DNA of 64,000 bases, from assembly GCF_026625645.1 (NCBI RefSeq), contig NZ_CP113056.1, forward strand, positions 868,001-932,000. Reading direction: 5' to 3'. Origin of the DNA: Ancylobacter sp. SL191 (GTDB lineage: Bacteria; Pseudomonadota; Alphaproteobacteria; Rhizobiales; Xanthobacteraceae). The notes beneath the pieces were generated by a model that worked only from the letters and a program-made list of their open reading frames with translations, made no database searches and was not told where the DNA came from. This document shows, in pieces, positions 54,607-64,000 of the stretch. Both the position numbers and the translations under genes were made by a program. Each line of letters starts with the position of its first letter. Position 1 is the first letter of the stretch.

Positions 54607-55587
54607 ATGGCTTATGGCGCGATCGAGGTGGACGAGCTGCTCGCCCGGCGCCGGCTGCGCCGCAAGCTGCTGACCTGGCGCATCTTCGCCTTCCTGCTGC
54701 TGCTCGGCGGCGGCGTGGCGCTGTTCGCCTGGTGGAGCGATGGCGATTTCCTGCCGCGCGCGCAGCCGCATATCGCGCGGGTGACCATTGGCGGCATCAT
54801 TCGCAATGAGCGCGAGCGGCTGGAGATTCTCGAAGAGATCGGCAAGTCCGGCGCGCGGGCGGTGATCCTCTCCATCGACAGCCCCGGTGGCACGGTGGTG
54901 GGCTCGGCCGCGCTCTATGACGGGCTGCGGCGGCTTGCCGCGAAGAAGCCGGTGGTGGCGGTGGTGGATGGCATGGCGGCCTCCGGCGCCTATATCGCCG
55001 CCATGGGCGCCGACCACATCGTCGCGCCGCGCAATGCGCTGGTCGGCTCGATCGGCGTCATTTTCCAGTTCCCGAATTTCGCCGAGCTGATGAAGACGGT
55101 CGGCATCTCCTATGAGGAGATCAAGTCGAGCCCGCTCAAGGCCGCGCCCAACATGTTCGACCCGCCGAGCGAGGATGCGCGCGCCGCCGTGCGCTCGCTG
55201 GTCGAGGATTCGTATAGCTGGTTCAAGGAGTTGGTGGCCGAGCGCCGGCTCATCACCGGTGACAGGCTGGCGCAGGCTTCCGACGGACGGGTGTTCACCG
55301 GCCATCAGGCGTTGCCGCTGCGGCTGATCGACGAGGTAGGCGACGAGCGCACCGCGCGCGACTGGCTGGCCCGCGAGCGCGGCGTCTCCAAGGAGCTGCC
55401 GGTGCGCGCCTGGCGCACCCAGCGCGCGGGCGACGAGTTCGGCTGGCTCAAGGGCATGGTGGTTGGCGCCATGTCCCTGATCGGGCTTGAGGAACTGGCG
55501 ACCACGGTGCTGCGCACGGCAAGCGAGGCGGCCGCGCAGGCCCGCCTTGACGGTCTGTTGGCCCTCTGGCACCCTCACGGCGGCTAG
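54607..55587 (+). CDS. sppA: SppA, signal peptide peptidase
   Basis: This 326-residue inner-membrane serine protease clears signal peptides. A single N-terminal helix (about residues 22-44) anchors it. The Ser-Lys dyad is Ser126 (DGMAASGAY) and Lys178 (KSSPLKAAP). It is a short, single-domain SppA. The ATG at 54607 follows ribosome-like GGAGACGGGCACT. The ihfB gene follows 76 bp later. Confidence 0.93.
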   Translation: MAYGAIEVDELLARRRLRRKLLTWRIFAFLLLLGGGVALFAWWSDGDFLPRAQPHIARVTIGGIIRNERERLEILEEIGKSGARAVILSIDSPGGTVVGSAALYDGLRRLAAKKPVVAVVDGMAASGAYIAAMGADHIVAPRNALVGSIGVIFQFPNFAELMKTVGISYEEIKSSPLKAAPNMFDPPSEDARAAVRSLVEDSYSWFKELVAERRLITGDRLAQASDGRVFTGHQALPLRLIDEVGDERTARDWLARERGVSKELPVRAWRTQRAGDEFGWLKGMVVGAMSLIGLEELATTVLRTASEAAAQARLDGLLALWHPHGG

Positions 55588-55663
55588 ACGGGGCCAAGAT
55601 TTTCCAAAATATGATGTTTTTGGATTTCCGACGAGCCGAAAACAACAAGGGGCCGGGGCGTCG

Positions 55664-55957
55664 ATGATCAAGTCCGAACTCGTACAGCGGATTGCTGAAG
55701 CCAATCCGCATCTCTATCAGCGTGACGTCGAGAACATTGTGAACGCGATTCTCGACGAGATCGTCGCGGCGCTGGCGCGGGGCGACCGTGTCGAGCTGCG
55801 CGGTTTCGGCGCCTTTTCCGTCAAGGCGCGCCCGGCGCGCACCGGCCGCAACCCGCGCACCGGCGCGCATGTGGCTGTCGACGGCAAGGCGGTGCCCTAT
55901 TTCAAGACGGGCAAGGAGATGCGCGAACGCCTCAATGATGGCGTCGATCTCGAGTAA
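55664..55957 (+). CDS. ihfB: IHF beta subunit
   Basis: This 97-residue DNA-bending HU-fold protein is one half of integration host factor. The beta-arm has [17 protein letters not shown] with the intercalating Pro in RNPRTG. The order sppA-ihfB-lapA is common in Proteobacteria. The ATG at 55664 follows GGGGCCGGGGCGTCG. Confidence 0.95.
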   Translation: MIKSELVQRIAEANPHLYQRDVENIVNAILDEIVAALARGDRVELRGFGAFSVKARPARTGRNPRTGAHVAVDGKAVPYFKTGKEMRERLNDGVDLE

Positions 55958-55990
55958 CACGCCCTGTCGCAACCTTCCCGGAGTGCCCCC

Positions 55991-56377
55991 GTGCTGCGCC
56001 GTATCCTGATGGTCGTCATCCTCCTGCCGCTCTCCGTGGCGCTGGTCATGCTCGCCGTGGCCAACCGGCAGAAGATCGGGCTGGTGGTGGATCCGTTCGG
56101 CGGCGCCTGGACGGTGGAAGCGCCGCTCTTTCTCGTCGTCTTCGCCGCGCTGATCCTCGGCGTGGTGATCGGCGGGGTCAGCGTGTGGCTCAACCAGGGC
56201 CGCTACCGCCGTGCCGCCCGCCGCAACGGGCGCGAGGCGCGCCGCGCCACCCAGCAGGCGGAGGATCTGCGCGCCAGCCTTGCCGCCCGCAACGCCGCGC
56301 CCGCGCGTCCGGCCGGCCTTGCTCTCGCCTCCGGTTCCGCCAGCCCGGCGCTGACCGACCGCCGCAGCGCCGCCTGA
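55991..56377 (+). CDS. lapA: LapA-like DUF1049 membrane protein
   Basis: This 128-residue protein has two N-terminal helices (about residues 5-25 and 45-65) and a charged C-terminal coil. It matches the LapA family next to ihfB in E. coli, where LapA/LapB regulate LPS synthesis. LapB is not adjacent here. The start is a GTG. Confidence 0.82.
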   Translation: MLRRILMVVILLPLSVALVMLAVANRQKIGLVVDPFGGAWTVEAPLFLVVFAALILGVVIGGVSVWLNQGRYRRAARRNGREARRATQQAEDLRASLAARNAAPARPAGLALASGSASPALTDRRSAA

Positions 56378-56387
56378 GCGCGCCGCG

Positions 56388-57347
56388 ATGGAGGGGCTGC
56401 GCCTTGTGTCGGCCGAGGAGATCGGCCGGCTCCTCACCTTTCCTGCGCTGATCGACGCGCTCGACGCCGCCTTCCGGCGCCGCATCGTCACGCCGGTGCG
56501 CCATCATCACCATGTCGAGCGTCCCGGCGGCGACGGCACGCTGCTGCTGATGCCCGCCTGGAGCGCCGACGGCACGGAAGACGACGTGATGGGCACCAAG
56601 CTCGTCTCGGTCTTCCCCGGCAATAATGCGCGCGGGCTCGACAGCGTGATCGGGCTCTATGTGCTGAACTCCGCCGCCACCGGCGAGCCGCGCGCGGTGA
56701 TGGACGGGCGCACGCTCACCGTCTGGCGCACCGCCGCCGCCTCGGCGCTCGCCGCGCGTTATCTCGCGCGGGAGGATGCCTCACGGCTCACCATCATCGG
56801 CGCCGGCGCGCTGGCGCCCTATCTCGCCCGCGCCCATGCGAGCGTCCGGCCGATCCGCACCGTGACGATCTGGAACCGCACGCTGGAGCGGGCCGAAGCG
56901 CTGGCGCAGACGCTGCGCACTGAGGGGTTCGACGCGCGCGCCGAGGCCGATCGCGGCACGGCCATCGCGGACGCCGACATTGTGAGTTCGGCCACGCTCT
57001 CCGCCGCGCCGCTGGTCGAGGGGCGCTATCTCCGGCCCGGCCAGCATGTCGATCTCGTCGGCGGCTTCACGCCGACCATGCGCGAGGCCGATGACGAGGC
57101 GATCCGCCGGGCGCGGGTCTATGTCGACACCCGCGCCGGGGCCGGCAAGGAAGCCGGCGACATCGTCATCCCGCTGGCGAGCGGCGTGCTGACGCCAGAG
57201 GGGATCCAGGGCGACCTGTTCGAGCTCGCCGCCGGCACCGCGCCGCGTCGTGGTGGGGCGGAGGAGATCACCCTGTTCAAATCGGTCGGCACCGCCATCG
57301 AGGATCTCGCCGCCGCCGAGCTGGTCTGGAAGGCGCTGAAGGGGTGA
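56388..57347 (+). CDS. Ornithine cyclodeaminase/mu-crystallin family protein
   Basis: This 319-residue NAD(P)-binding enzyme has the Rossmann motif IIGAGALAPYLARA at about residues 130-143 and the family segment GRTLTVWRTAAASALAARYLA. Members include ornithine cyclodeaminase and pyrroline-2-carboxylate reductase. The exact substrate cannot be told. It begins 10 bp after the lapA-like gene. Confidence 0.88.
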   Translation: MEGLRLVSAEEIGRLLTFPALIDALDAAFRRRIVTPVRHHHHVERPGGDGTLLLMPAWSADGTEDDVMGTKLVSVFPGNNARGLDSVIGLYVLNSAATGEPRAVMDGRTLTVWRTAAASALAARYLAREDASRLTIIGAGALAPYLARAHASVRPIRTVTIWNRTLERAEALAQTLRTEGFDARAEADRGTAIADADIVSSATLSAAPLVEGRYLRPGQHVDLVGGFTPTMREADDEAIRRARVYVDTRAGAGKEAGDIVIPLASGVLTPEGIQGDLFELAAGTAPRRGGAEEITLFKSVGTAIEDLAAAELVWKALKG

Positions 57348-57370
57348 GGGCGCGCTCGCCTTACCCGTGT

Positions 57371-57672
57371 CCCGGACAAGCCACGCGCAGCGTGGCGCAG
57401 AGCCGGGACCCAGGGGAAACTCCGCGCAGCGGCAACACGGTCTTCGATTCGGCATAGGAGCGTTTCCAAGCAGGGCGAAAGACGCCTTCGGCGGGGTCCT
57501 GCGCTGGGTCCCGGCTCGGCGCTTCGGCTACGCCTCCGCTGGGCCGGGAAACGGGGGCGGCGGTTCCGCCAGAACCACGTCATCCCCGGACTTGATCCGG
57601 GGATCCATGACTTTGACCGGGTGCGTTCGCGGAAAGACGTGGATGGCCGGGTCAAGCCCGGCCATGACGGTG
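57371..57672. repeat. Composite REP-like repeat region
   Basis: GAGCCGGGACCCAG (57400-57413) and CTGGGTCCCGGCTC (57504-57517) form inverted arms about 90 bp apart. After 57580 comes another CATCCCCGG/GGGGATCCATGAC and GGATGGCCGGGTCAAG block like the 217-bp array. The block separates the convergent ornithine cyclodeaminase and cysW genes. Confidence 0.75.
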
Positions 57673-57742
57673 TGACGGGATCACGTCTGCGGGGAGCGCG
57701 CCTGCGGATGGCAGGCGCCCGCGCGGCCTTGATGCCCCGCCC

Positions 57743-58648
57743 TTAATGCCCCGCCTTCGCCGCCACCTTGGGCGTGGGCGCGCCGGTGAGCGCGGCGCGG
57801 CGGGCGTCGAGACGCTCGATGATCGCCTTGGCCACCAGCGTCACCAGCGCCACGGCGGTGAGGATCGTCGCGATGGCGAAGGCGGCGATGGCGCTGTTGT
57901 CCTGATAGAGCAGCTCGATCTGCAGCGGCAGCGTGTTGGTCTGGCCACGGATGTTGCCGGAGACCACCGAGACCGCGCCGAACTCGCCCATCACCCGCGC
58001 GTTGCACAGCGCCGCGCCATAGAGCAGGGCGAAGCGCACATTGGGCAGCGTCACCTGCCGCAGGATGCGCCAGCCGCCGGCGCCGAGCGTCACCGCTGCC
58101 TCCTCCTCTTCCGAGCCCTGCGCAATCATCAGCGGGATTAGCTCGCGCGCCACGAAGGGCGCGGTGACGAAAAGGCTGGCGAGGATGATGGCGGGAATGG
58201 CGAACATGATCTTGATGTCATGCGCCTCCAACCACGGGCCCAGGAGGCCCTGCGCGCCATAGACGAAGAGATAGGCGACGCCGGCGATGATCGGCGAGAT
58301 GGAGAAGGGCAGTTCCACCAGCGCCACCAGGAGGTTGCGGCCGGGGAAATGGAACTTGGCGATGGCCCAGGCGGCGGCGATGCCGAAGCCGACATTGATC
58401 GGCACCACGATCAGCGCGGTGAGCACGGTGAGCCAGATGGCGTAGCGCGTGCTCGGGTCGGCGAAGGAGGCGGCATAGGCGCCAACGCCCTGGCGGAACG
58501 CCTCGGCGAAAATGGCGATGAGCGGGGCGACCAGAACCAGCGCGGTCACCGCCAGCACCGCGCCGATGAGCAGGCGGCGGGTGAGCGGGCCGTCGCCGAC
58601 GCGGATGCGACCGGAAGGGCGGGAGGCCTTGGGGCGCGACGTGCTCAT
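57743..58648 (-). CDS. cysW: CysW, sulfate/thiosulfate ABC permease
   Basis: This 301-residue inner-membrane permease has about six helices and the ABC coupling loop EEEAAVTLGAGGWRILRQVTLP at about residues 180-200. It would import sulfate or thiosulfate with CysT and Sbp. It starts 2 bp after the cysT stop. The ATPase gene cysA is not downstream of it. Confidence 0.93.
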   Translation of the reverse strand: MSTSRPKASRPSGRIRVGDGPLTRRLLIGAVLAVTALVLVAPLIAIFAEAFRQGVGAYAASFADPSTRYAIWLTVLTALIVVPINVGFGIAAAWAIAKFHFPGRNLLVALVELPFSISPIIAGVAYLFVYGAQGLLGPWLEAHDIKIMFAIPAIILASLFVTAPFVARELIPLMIAQGSEEEEAAVTLGAGGWRILRQVTLPNVRFALLYGAALCNARVMGEFGAVSVVSGNIRGQTNTLPLQIELLYQDNSAIAAFAIATILTAVALVTLVAKAIIERLDARRAALTGAPTPKVAAKAGH

Positions 58649-58650
58649 GC

Positions 58651-59472
58651 TCAGTCTCCCGTCCCGATGCGGCGCTGCTGCCAGAGCTGGATCATGTTGA
58701 CGAGGAACAGCAGGGTGAAGGCGAGCGCCAGCAGCGTGGCGGCGATGGCGGCGGCGGCCGGGTAGTCATATTCCTCGATGCGGATGAAGGTCAGCAGCGA
58801 GACAACCTCGGTCTTCAGCGGCAGATTGCCGGCGATGAAGATGATGGCGCCGAACTCGCCGAGCGAGCGGGCAAAGCCGAGCGAGGCGCCGGTGAGGAAG
58901 GCGGGGAAGATCGCCGGGAAGATGATGCGCACGAAGATGCGCCAATCCGAGGCGCCGAGCGTCGCGGCGGCTTCCTCGACATCGGCGGCGAGATCCTCCA
59001 GCACCGGCTGGACGGTGCGCACCACGAAGGGGATGGAGGTGAAGGCCATGGCGGCGGCGATGCCGAGCGGGGTGTAGGCGACCTTGATGCCGAGCGCGGC
59101 GAGCGGCGCGCCGAACCAGCCATTGCTGACGAACAGCGCCGAGAGCGCGAGGCCCGCCACGGCGGTCGGCAGGGCGAAGGGCACATCGACCAGCGCGTCG
59201 AGCAGGCGCCGGCCGGGAAACTCGTAGCGCACCAGCACCCAGGCGAGCGCCAGGCCATAGATCGCGTTGAACACGGTGGCGAGCGCGGCGGTGTAAAGGG
59301 TGAGCTGGAAGGCCGCCGAGGTGCGCGCCCCGCTCATGATGGCGAGGTAGCGGTCGAACCCCACGTCGCTCGCCTGCCAGACCAGCGCGCCGAGCGGCAG
59401 CAGCACGATCAGGCTGAGATAGAACAGGGTGATGCCGAGCGCGAGCGGGAAGCCCGGTATGACGCGGTTCAA
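58651..59472 (-). CDS. cysT: CysT, sulfate/thiosulfate ABC permease
   Basis: This 273-residue permease partner of CysW has the coupling loop EEAAATLGASDWRIFVRII and a helix pattern typical of CysT/CysU. The ATG at 59472 is 121 bp after the sbp stop. Confidence 0.94.
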   Translation of the reverse strand: MNRVIPGFPLALGITLFYLSLIVLLPLGALVWQASDVGFDRYLAIMSGARTSAAFQLTLYTAALATVFNAIYGLALAWVLVRYEFPGRRLLDALVDVPFALPTAVAGLALSALFVSNGWFGAPLAALGIKVAYTPLGIAAAMAFTSIPFVVRTVQPVLEDLAADVEEAAATLGASDWRIFVRIIFPAIFPAFLTGASLGFARSLGEFGAIIFIAGNLPLKTEVVSLLTFIRIEEYDYPAAAAIAATLLALAFTLLFLVNMIQLWQQRRIGTGD

Positions 59473-59593
59473 CGGCGGTCTCCTGAACGGCGGTCTTCCG
59501 AACGGCTTATGGCCGGGACAAGCCCGGCCATTGCCGCATTAGGCGCGACATGTCCAGCGCGGAGGAGCGTATTTACGCCCCACCCGTGCCGTG

Positions 59594-60619
59594 TCACTGG
59601 CCGACGAACAGCTCGTCCAGCTTGCCGCCCGAGGCGAACTGGGTCTTCTGCACATTGGCCCAGCCGCCGAACACGTCCTCGACCTTGACGAGGCGGACCG
59701 GGGCGAACTTGTCCTTGAAGGCCTCGGCGACCTTGGCATCGACCACGCGGTTATTGGCCTTGGCGGCGACCGTCTGGCCCTCGGGCGAATAGAGGAAGGT
59801 CAGGTAGTCGGTGGCGAGGGCGCGCGAGCCGCGCTTGTCCACCACCTTGTCGACGACCGACACCGGGAACTCGGCGAGCAGGCTGACCGGCGGCACGACG
59901 ACGACGAAGTTCTTGTCCTTGTAGGCGTCCCTGGCGCTGATCACCTCGGCCTCGAAGGTCAGCAGCACGTCGCCCTGCTCGCGCTCGACGAAGGAGGTGG
60001 TGGCGCCGCGCCCGCCCGTGTCGAACACCACGACGTTGGAGAGGAACTTCTTCACGAAGGCGTCGGTCTTGGCGGTGTCGCCGTTGAACTTCTCCAGCGC
60101 ATAGGCATAGGCGGCCAGATAGGTGTAGCGGCCATTGCCCGAGGTCTTCGGGTTGGGGAAGACCAGCTTCACATCGTCGCGGACGAGGTCGTCCCAGCTC
60201 TTGATGTTCTTCGGGTTTCCGGCGCGCACCAGAAAGGCGGGGAAGGAGTACCAGGGCGAGGAGGCGTTGGGCAGGCGGGTCTGCCAGTCCTTGGCGACGA
60301 AGCCCTTGTCGACCAGGAACTGGATGTCGGTGATCTGGTTGAAGGTCACGACGTCGGCCTCCAGACCCTCGACGATCGAGCGGGCCTGCTTGGAGGTGCC
60401 GGCATGGCTCTGGTCGATCTTCACCTCGGTGCCGGTCTTGGCCTTATAGGCCGGCACGAACTCCTTGTTGATCGCCTCGAACACTTCGCGGGCGATGTCG
60501 TAGGAGGCGTTGAGCAGGGTGGTCGGCGCCTGCTGGGCGCGGGCGGCGCCCGGCGCGAGGGTGCCGAGGGCGAGCGGCGCCAGGGCGGCGGCGAGGACAA
60601 GGCGGCGCGACAGGCGCAT
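59594..60619 (-). CDS. sbp: Sulfate-binding periplasmic protein
   Basis: This 341-residue periplasmic binding protein has a signal peptide (about residues 1-28, ending in ARAQQ). The mature sequence has the Sbp/CysP hallmarks LLNASYDIAREVFEAIN and DQSHAGTSKQARSIVEGLEADVV. It delivers sulfate or thiosulfate to CysTW. A palindromic site lies upstream. Confidence 0.94.
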   Translation of the reverse strand: MRLSRRLVLAAALAPLALGTLAPGAARAQQAPTTLLNASYDIAREVFEAINKEFVPAYKAKTGTEVKIDQSHAGTSKQARSIVEGLEADVVTFNQITDIQFLVDKGFVAKDWQTRLPNASSPWYSFPAFLVRAGNPKNIKSWDDLVRDDVKLVFPNPKTSGNGRYTYLAAYAYALEKFNGDTAKTDAFVKKFLSNVVVFDTGGRGATTSFVEREQGDVLLTFEAEVISARDAYKDKNFVVVVPPVSLLAEFPVSVVDKVVDKRGSRALATDYLTFLYSPEGQTVAAKANNRVVDAKVAEAFKDKFAPVRLVKVEDVFGGWANVQKTQFASGGKLDELFVGQ

Positions 60620-60669
60620 GGCGGATCTCCCAATGCCGGCCCGCGGGCCGGATAATGCAAACTTAGTGC

Positions 60670-60694
60670 GTGAAATTATCTATTTCACAGATAA
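60670..60694. promoter_or_regulatory. Palindromic operator candidate upstream of sbp
   Basis: GTGAAAT (60670-60676) and ATTTCAC (60682-60688) are perfect 7-bp arms around 5 bases, and TTATCT (60676-60681) and AGATAA (60689-60694) form a second overlapping inverted pair. The site is 50 bp before the sbp ATG, in an A+T-rich patch. It could bind a regulator of sulfur assimilation. Confidence 0.5.
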
Positions 60695-60862
60695 GTCTGA
60701 GTAGCATGTGAATTGCCGGCGCGGAAGGGGTAATTCGTCGCCGATGTCGGAAACGTGCAAGGCGGGCGACGCGCATGTACCGCAGCGGCCGGGCTGTGAC
60801 GGCCCCGTCTCTCGCCAGCCCGGCGCGTTCCATGCTACTTGCAGGCGCTTGAGGAGGCGGCC

Positions 60863-61593
60863 GTGTCGCTTGAGATCAAAATCTGCGGGTTGAGCACGCC
60901 CGAGACGCTGGATGCCGCGCTGGCGGCGGGCGCCGACATGATCGGCCTGGTGTTCTTCGCTCGCAGCCCGCGTCATGTCGATGTTGCGCGCGCCGCCCGC
61001 CTCGCGGCGCAGGCACGCGGACGCGCCCAGATCGTCGCCCTCACCGTCGATGCCGACGACGACGCCCTCGCCGCCATCATCGACGCCGCCGCCCCGGACA
61101 TTCTCCAGCTGCATGGCCATGAGACGCCGGAGCGCGTCAGCGCGATCCGCGCCCGCTTCGGCCGGCCGGTGATGAAGGCGCTGGGTATTGGCGGGCCGGA
61201 GGATCTTCCCGCTCTCACCGCCTATGCCCGCGTCGCCGACCGGCTGCTGCTCGACGCCAAGCCGCCCAAGGGCGCGGCGCTGCCGGGCGGCAATGGCGTT
61301 GCCTTCGACTGGAACCTGATCGCCGACCTCGACCTCGCCAATCTTGACCTTGCCAATCTTGACCGCGCCCGCTCCTTCATGCTGTCAGGAGGTCTGGACC
61401 CGGCGAATGTCGGCACCGCCGTGCGGCTCATCCAGCCGGGCGGCGTGGACGTATCCTCCGGTGTCGAGCAGGCCCCCGGCATAAAGGACTCCGCCCGCAT
61501 CGCCGCTTTCGTGCGCGCGGCGCGAGAGGCTGCCCTCACGCCGGGCCCGGCCAGTGCGACGCCCACCCCACCCGCCAGAGAGACGAGCCCGCC

Positions 61594-61597
<4 letters not shown>
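60863..61597 (+). CDS. trpF: TrpF, phosphoribosylanthranilate isomerase
   Basis: This 244-residue TIM-barrel enzyme catalyses the third step of tryptophan synthesis. The conserved Cys lies in IKICGLS, phosphate binding in [11 protein letters not shown], and catalytic Asp in [10 protein letters not shown]. The GTG at 60863 follows GAGGAGGCGGCC. A 15-bp tandem duplication (61331-61360) adds an extra DLANL before the phosphate loop. Confidence 0.94.
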
Positions 61598-62822
<1,225 letters not shown>

Positions 62823-62826
<4 letters not shown>

Positions 62827-63674
62827 CCACGCGCCCGATCACCCGGCTCGATCATCGTTTCAAGGCCTGCGCCGCCGAGGGCCGTGCGGCGCTGGTGACC
62901 TTCATCACCGCCGGCGACCCGGATTATGACACCTCGCTGAGCCTGCTGAAGGCGCTGCCGGGCGCCGGCGCCGACATCATCGAGCTCGGCGTGCCGTTCA
63001 CCGACCCGATGGCCGACGGCCCCGCCATCCAGGCGGCGGGTCTGCGCGCGCTGAAAGCCGGGCAGACGCTCGCCAAGACCATCGCCATGGTCCGCGAGTT
63101 CCGCAAGACCGACGACACCACGCCGCTGGTGCTGATGGGCTATTACAACCCGGTCTATATCTATGGCGTCGACCGCTTCCTGGCGGACGCCAAGGCTGCC
63201 GGGGTGGACGGGCTCGTCGTCGTCGACCTGCCGCCGGAAGAGGACAATGAGCTCTGCCTGCCGGCGCTGAAGGCGGGCCTTGCCTTCATCCGCTTGGCCA
63301 CGCCGACCACCGACGACAAGCGCCTGCCGGCCGTGCTCGCCCATACGGCGGGCTTCGTCTACTACGTCTCGATCAATGGCATTACCGGCGCGGCGACGCC
63401 CGACGCGAATGTCGTCGGCCAGGCGGTGGCGCGCATCAAGCGCCACACCGAGCTGCCAGTCGCGGTCGGCTTCGGCGTGCGCACGCCCGAGCAGGCGGCG
63501 GCGATCGCGGCGGGCGCCGATGGCGTGGTGGTCGGCTCGGCGCTGATCGACGCGCTGCGCGGCACGCTCGACGCGGACGACCACGCCACTGCCGGCACGG
63601 TGGGGGCGGTCACCTCCCTCGTCGGCCGCCTCGCCGATGCGGTGCGCGGCACCGGGCGCGCGGCGGCCGAATAG
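62823..63674 (+). CDS. trpA: TrpA, tryptophan synthase alpha chain
   Basis: This 283-residue TIM-barrel protein releases indole from indole-glycerol phosphate. Catalytic Glu and Asp are in [16 protein letters not shown] and VDLPPEE, and [13 protein letters not shown] binds phosphate. It overlaps trpB by 4 bp (ATGA). Confidence 0.97.
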
Positions 63675-63812
63675 GCCCCCACCGCCCCTTTTTGCGGCCG
63701 CGCCGGCCCCTTCGCGCGCTTACCTGCCTTTTCATCGCCCTTGTCGGCGATTAGATGAGGGCGCGGCTGTCCATCGGGCAGCCGCCATCCCTTCCCGTCC
63801 GGAGCCACGCCG

Positions 63813-64000
63813 TTGAACTGGATCTCGAACGTCGTCCGCCCGAAGCTGAACAGCTTCCTCAATCGCCGCGAGGTGCCGGAGAATCTCTGGGTGAAGTGCC
63901 CCGAGACCGGGCAGATGGTGTTCCACAAGGATCTGGAGGCGAACCTCTTCGTCATCCCGGGCTCCAACTACCATATGCGGATGGACCCGAAGGCGCGGTT
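63813..64000 (+). CDS. accD: AccD, acetyl-CoA carboxylase carboxyltransferase beta (3' truncated by window)
   Basis: The first 62 residues of AccD are visible, starting at TTG 63813 ([15 protein letters not shown]). [17 protein letters not shown] and SNYHMRM match the N-terminus of the family. The TTG follows GGAGCCACGCCG. The order trpF-trpB-trpA-accD is common in alphaproteobacteria. The gene continues beyond the window. Confidence 0.92.
   Translation, partial: MNWISNVVRPKLNSFLNRREVPENLWVKCPETGQMVFHKDLEANLFVIPGSNYHMRMDPKAR

Overview
The window is 64 kb of G+C-rich chromosomal DNA from an alphaproteobacterium. The likely order is Hyphomicrobiales (Rhizobiales), and the gene set best fits the Xanthobacteraceae (Ancylobacter/Starkeya/Xanthobacter type). 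The support is an ActS/ActR (RegB/RegA) redox pair, a rhizobial Fur/Mur-type regulator, homospermidine synthase with a group III ornithine decarboxylase, two intracellular PHA depolymerases, and the gene order lnt-HTH-metK-trmB. The placement is inferred from gene content, not from a phylogenetic test. No rRNA, tRNA, CRISPR array or intact transposase was seen.

Layout. 1-3.9 kb: the end of the Pho regulon operon (pstC', pstA, pstB, phoU, phoB) closed by a terminator. 4-17.6 kb: a polytopic membrane protein, Ada, an SDR/LysR divergent pair, PhaZ1, ActS/ActR, a methyltransferase, a PfkB-family kinase, murJ, trpS and a UspA-like gene. 17.6-18.6 kb: a satellite-like array of four 217-bp units in an ABAB pattern. 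18.9-24.3 kb: an MFS transporter, a secreted protein, DoxX, a TPR protein and two small membrane or envelope genes. 24.4-36.6 kb: a long minus-strand housekeeping block (trmB, metK, XRE regulator, lnt, corC, ybeY, phoH, miaB, plsC, fur/mur, rimI, tsaB, nifU) with many ATGA/GTGA start-stop overlaps. 36.6-38.4 kb: a short A+T-rich foreign island with two overlapping genes, a GNAT acetyltransferase fused to a PUA/EVE-like domain and an ASCH-domain protein, next to a possible tyrosine-recombinase remnant. 38.4-45.5 kb: a long leader and ornithine decarboxylase, a GNAT, a GST with a histone-like tail, PhaZ2, homospermidine synthase and a small membrane protein. 45.6-51.7 kb: gamma-glutamyltransferase, an L,D-transpeptidase lipoprotein, a PTP-like phosphatase, an HD hydrolase, Tag, YgfZ and Ohr. 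52-57.4 kb: three phosphonate-associated genes (phnM, DUF1045, hexapeptide transferase), sppA, ihfB, lapA-like and an ornithine cyclodeaminase family gene. 57.7-60.6 kb: a sulfate/thiosulfate transporter (cysW, cysT, sbp) with no adjacent cysA. 60.9-64 kb: trpF-trpB-trpA and the start of accD.

How the parts work together. Pst/PhoU/PhoB handle phosphate uptake and sensing, and the phn genes point to phosphonate chemistry. ODC (ornithine to putrescine) and Hss (putrescine to homospermidine) make a short polyamine route 3.6 kb apart. YbeY, PhoH, MiaB, TrmB, TsaB and RimI form an RNA and translation maturation cluster with MetK supplying SAM.

The most interesting parts are the GNAT-PUA/ASCH pair at 36.9-38.4 kb, the 217-bp ABAB array, and the possibility that the trmB-to-nifU block is an inversion whose ends coincide with that array and that island.
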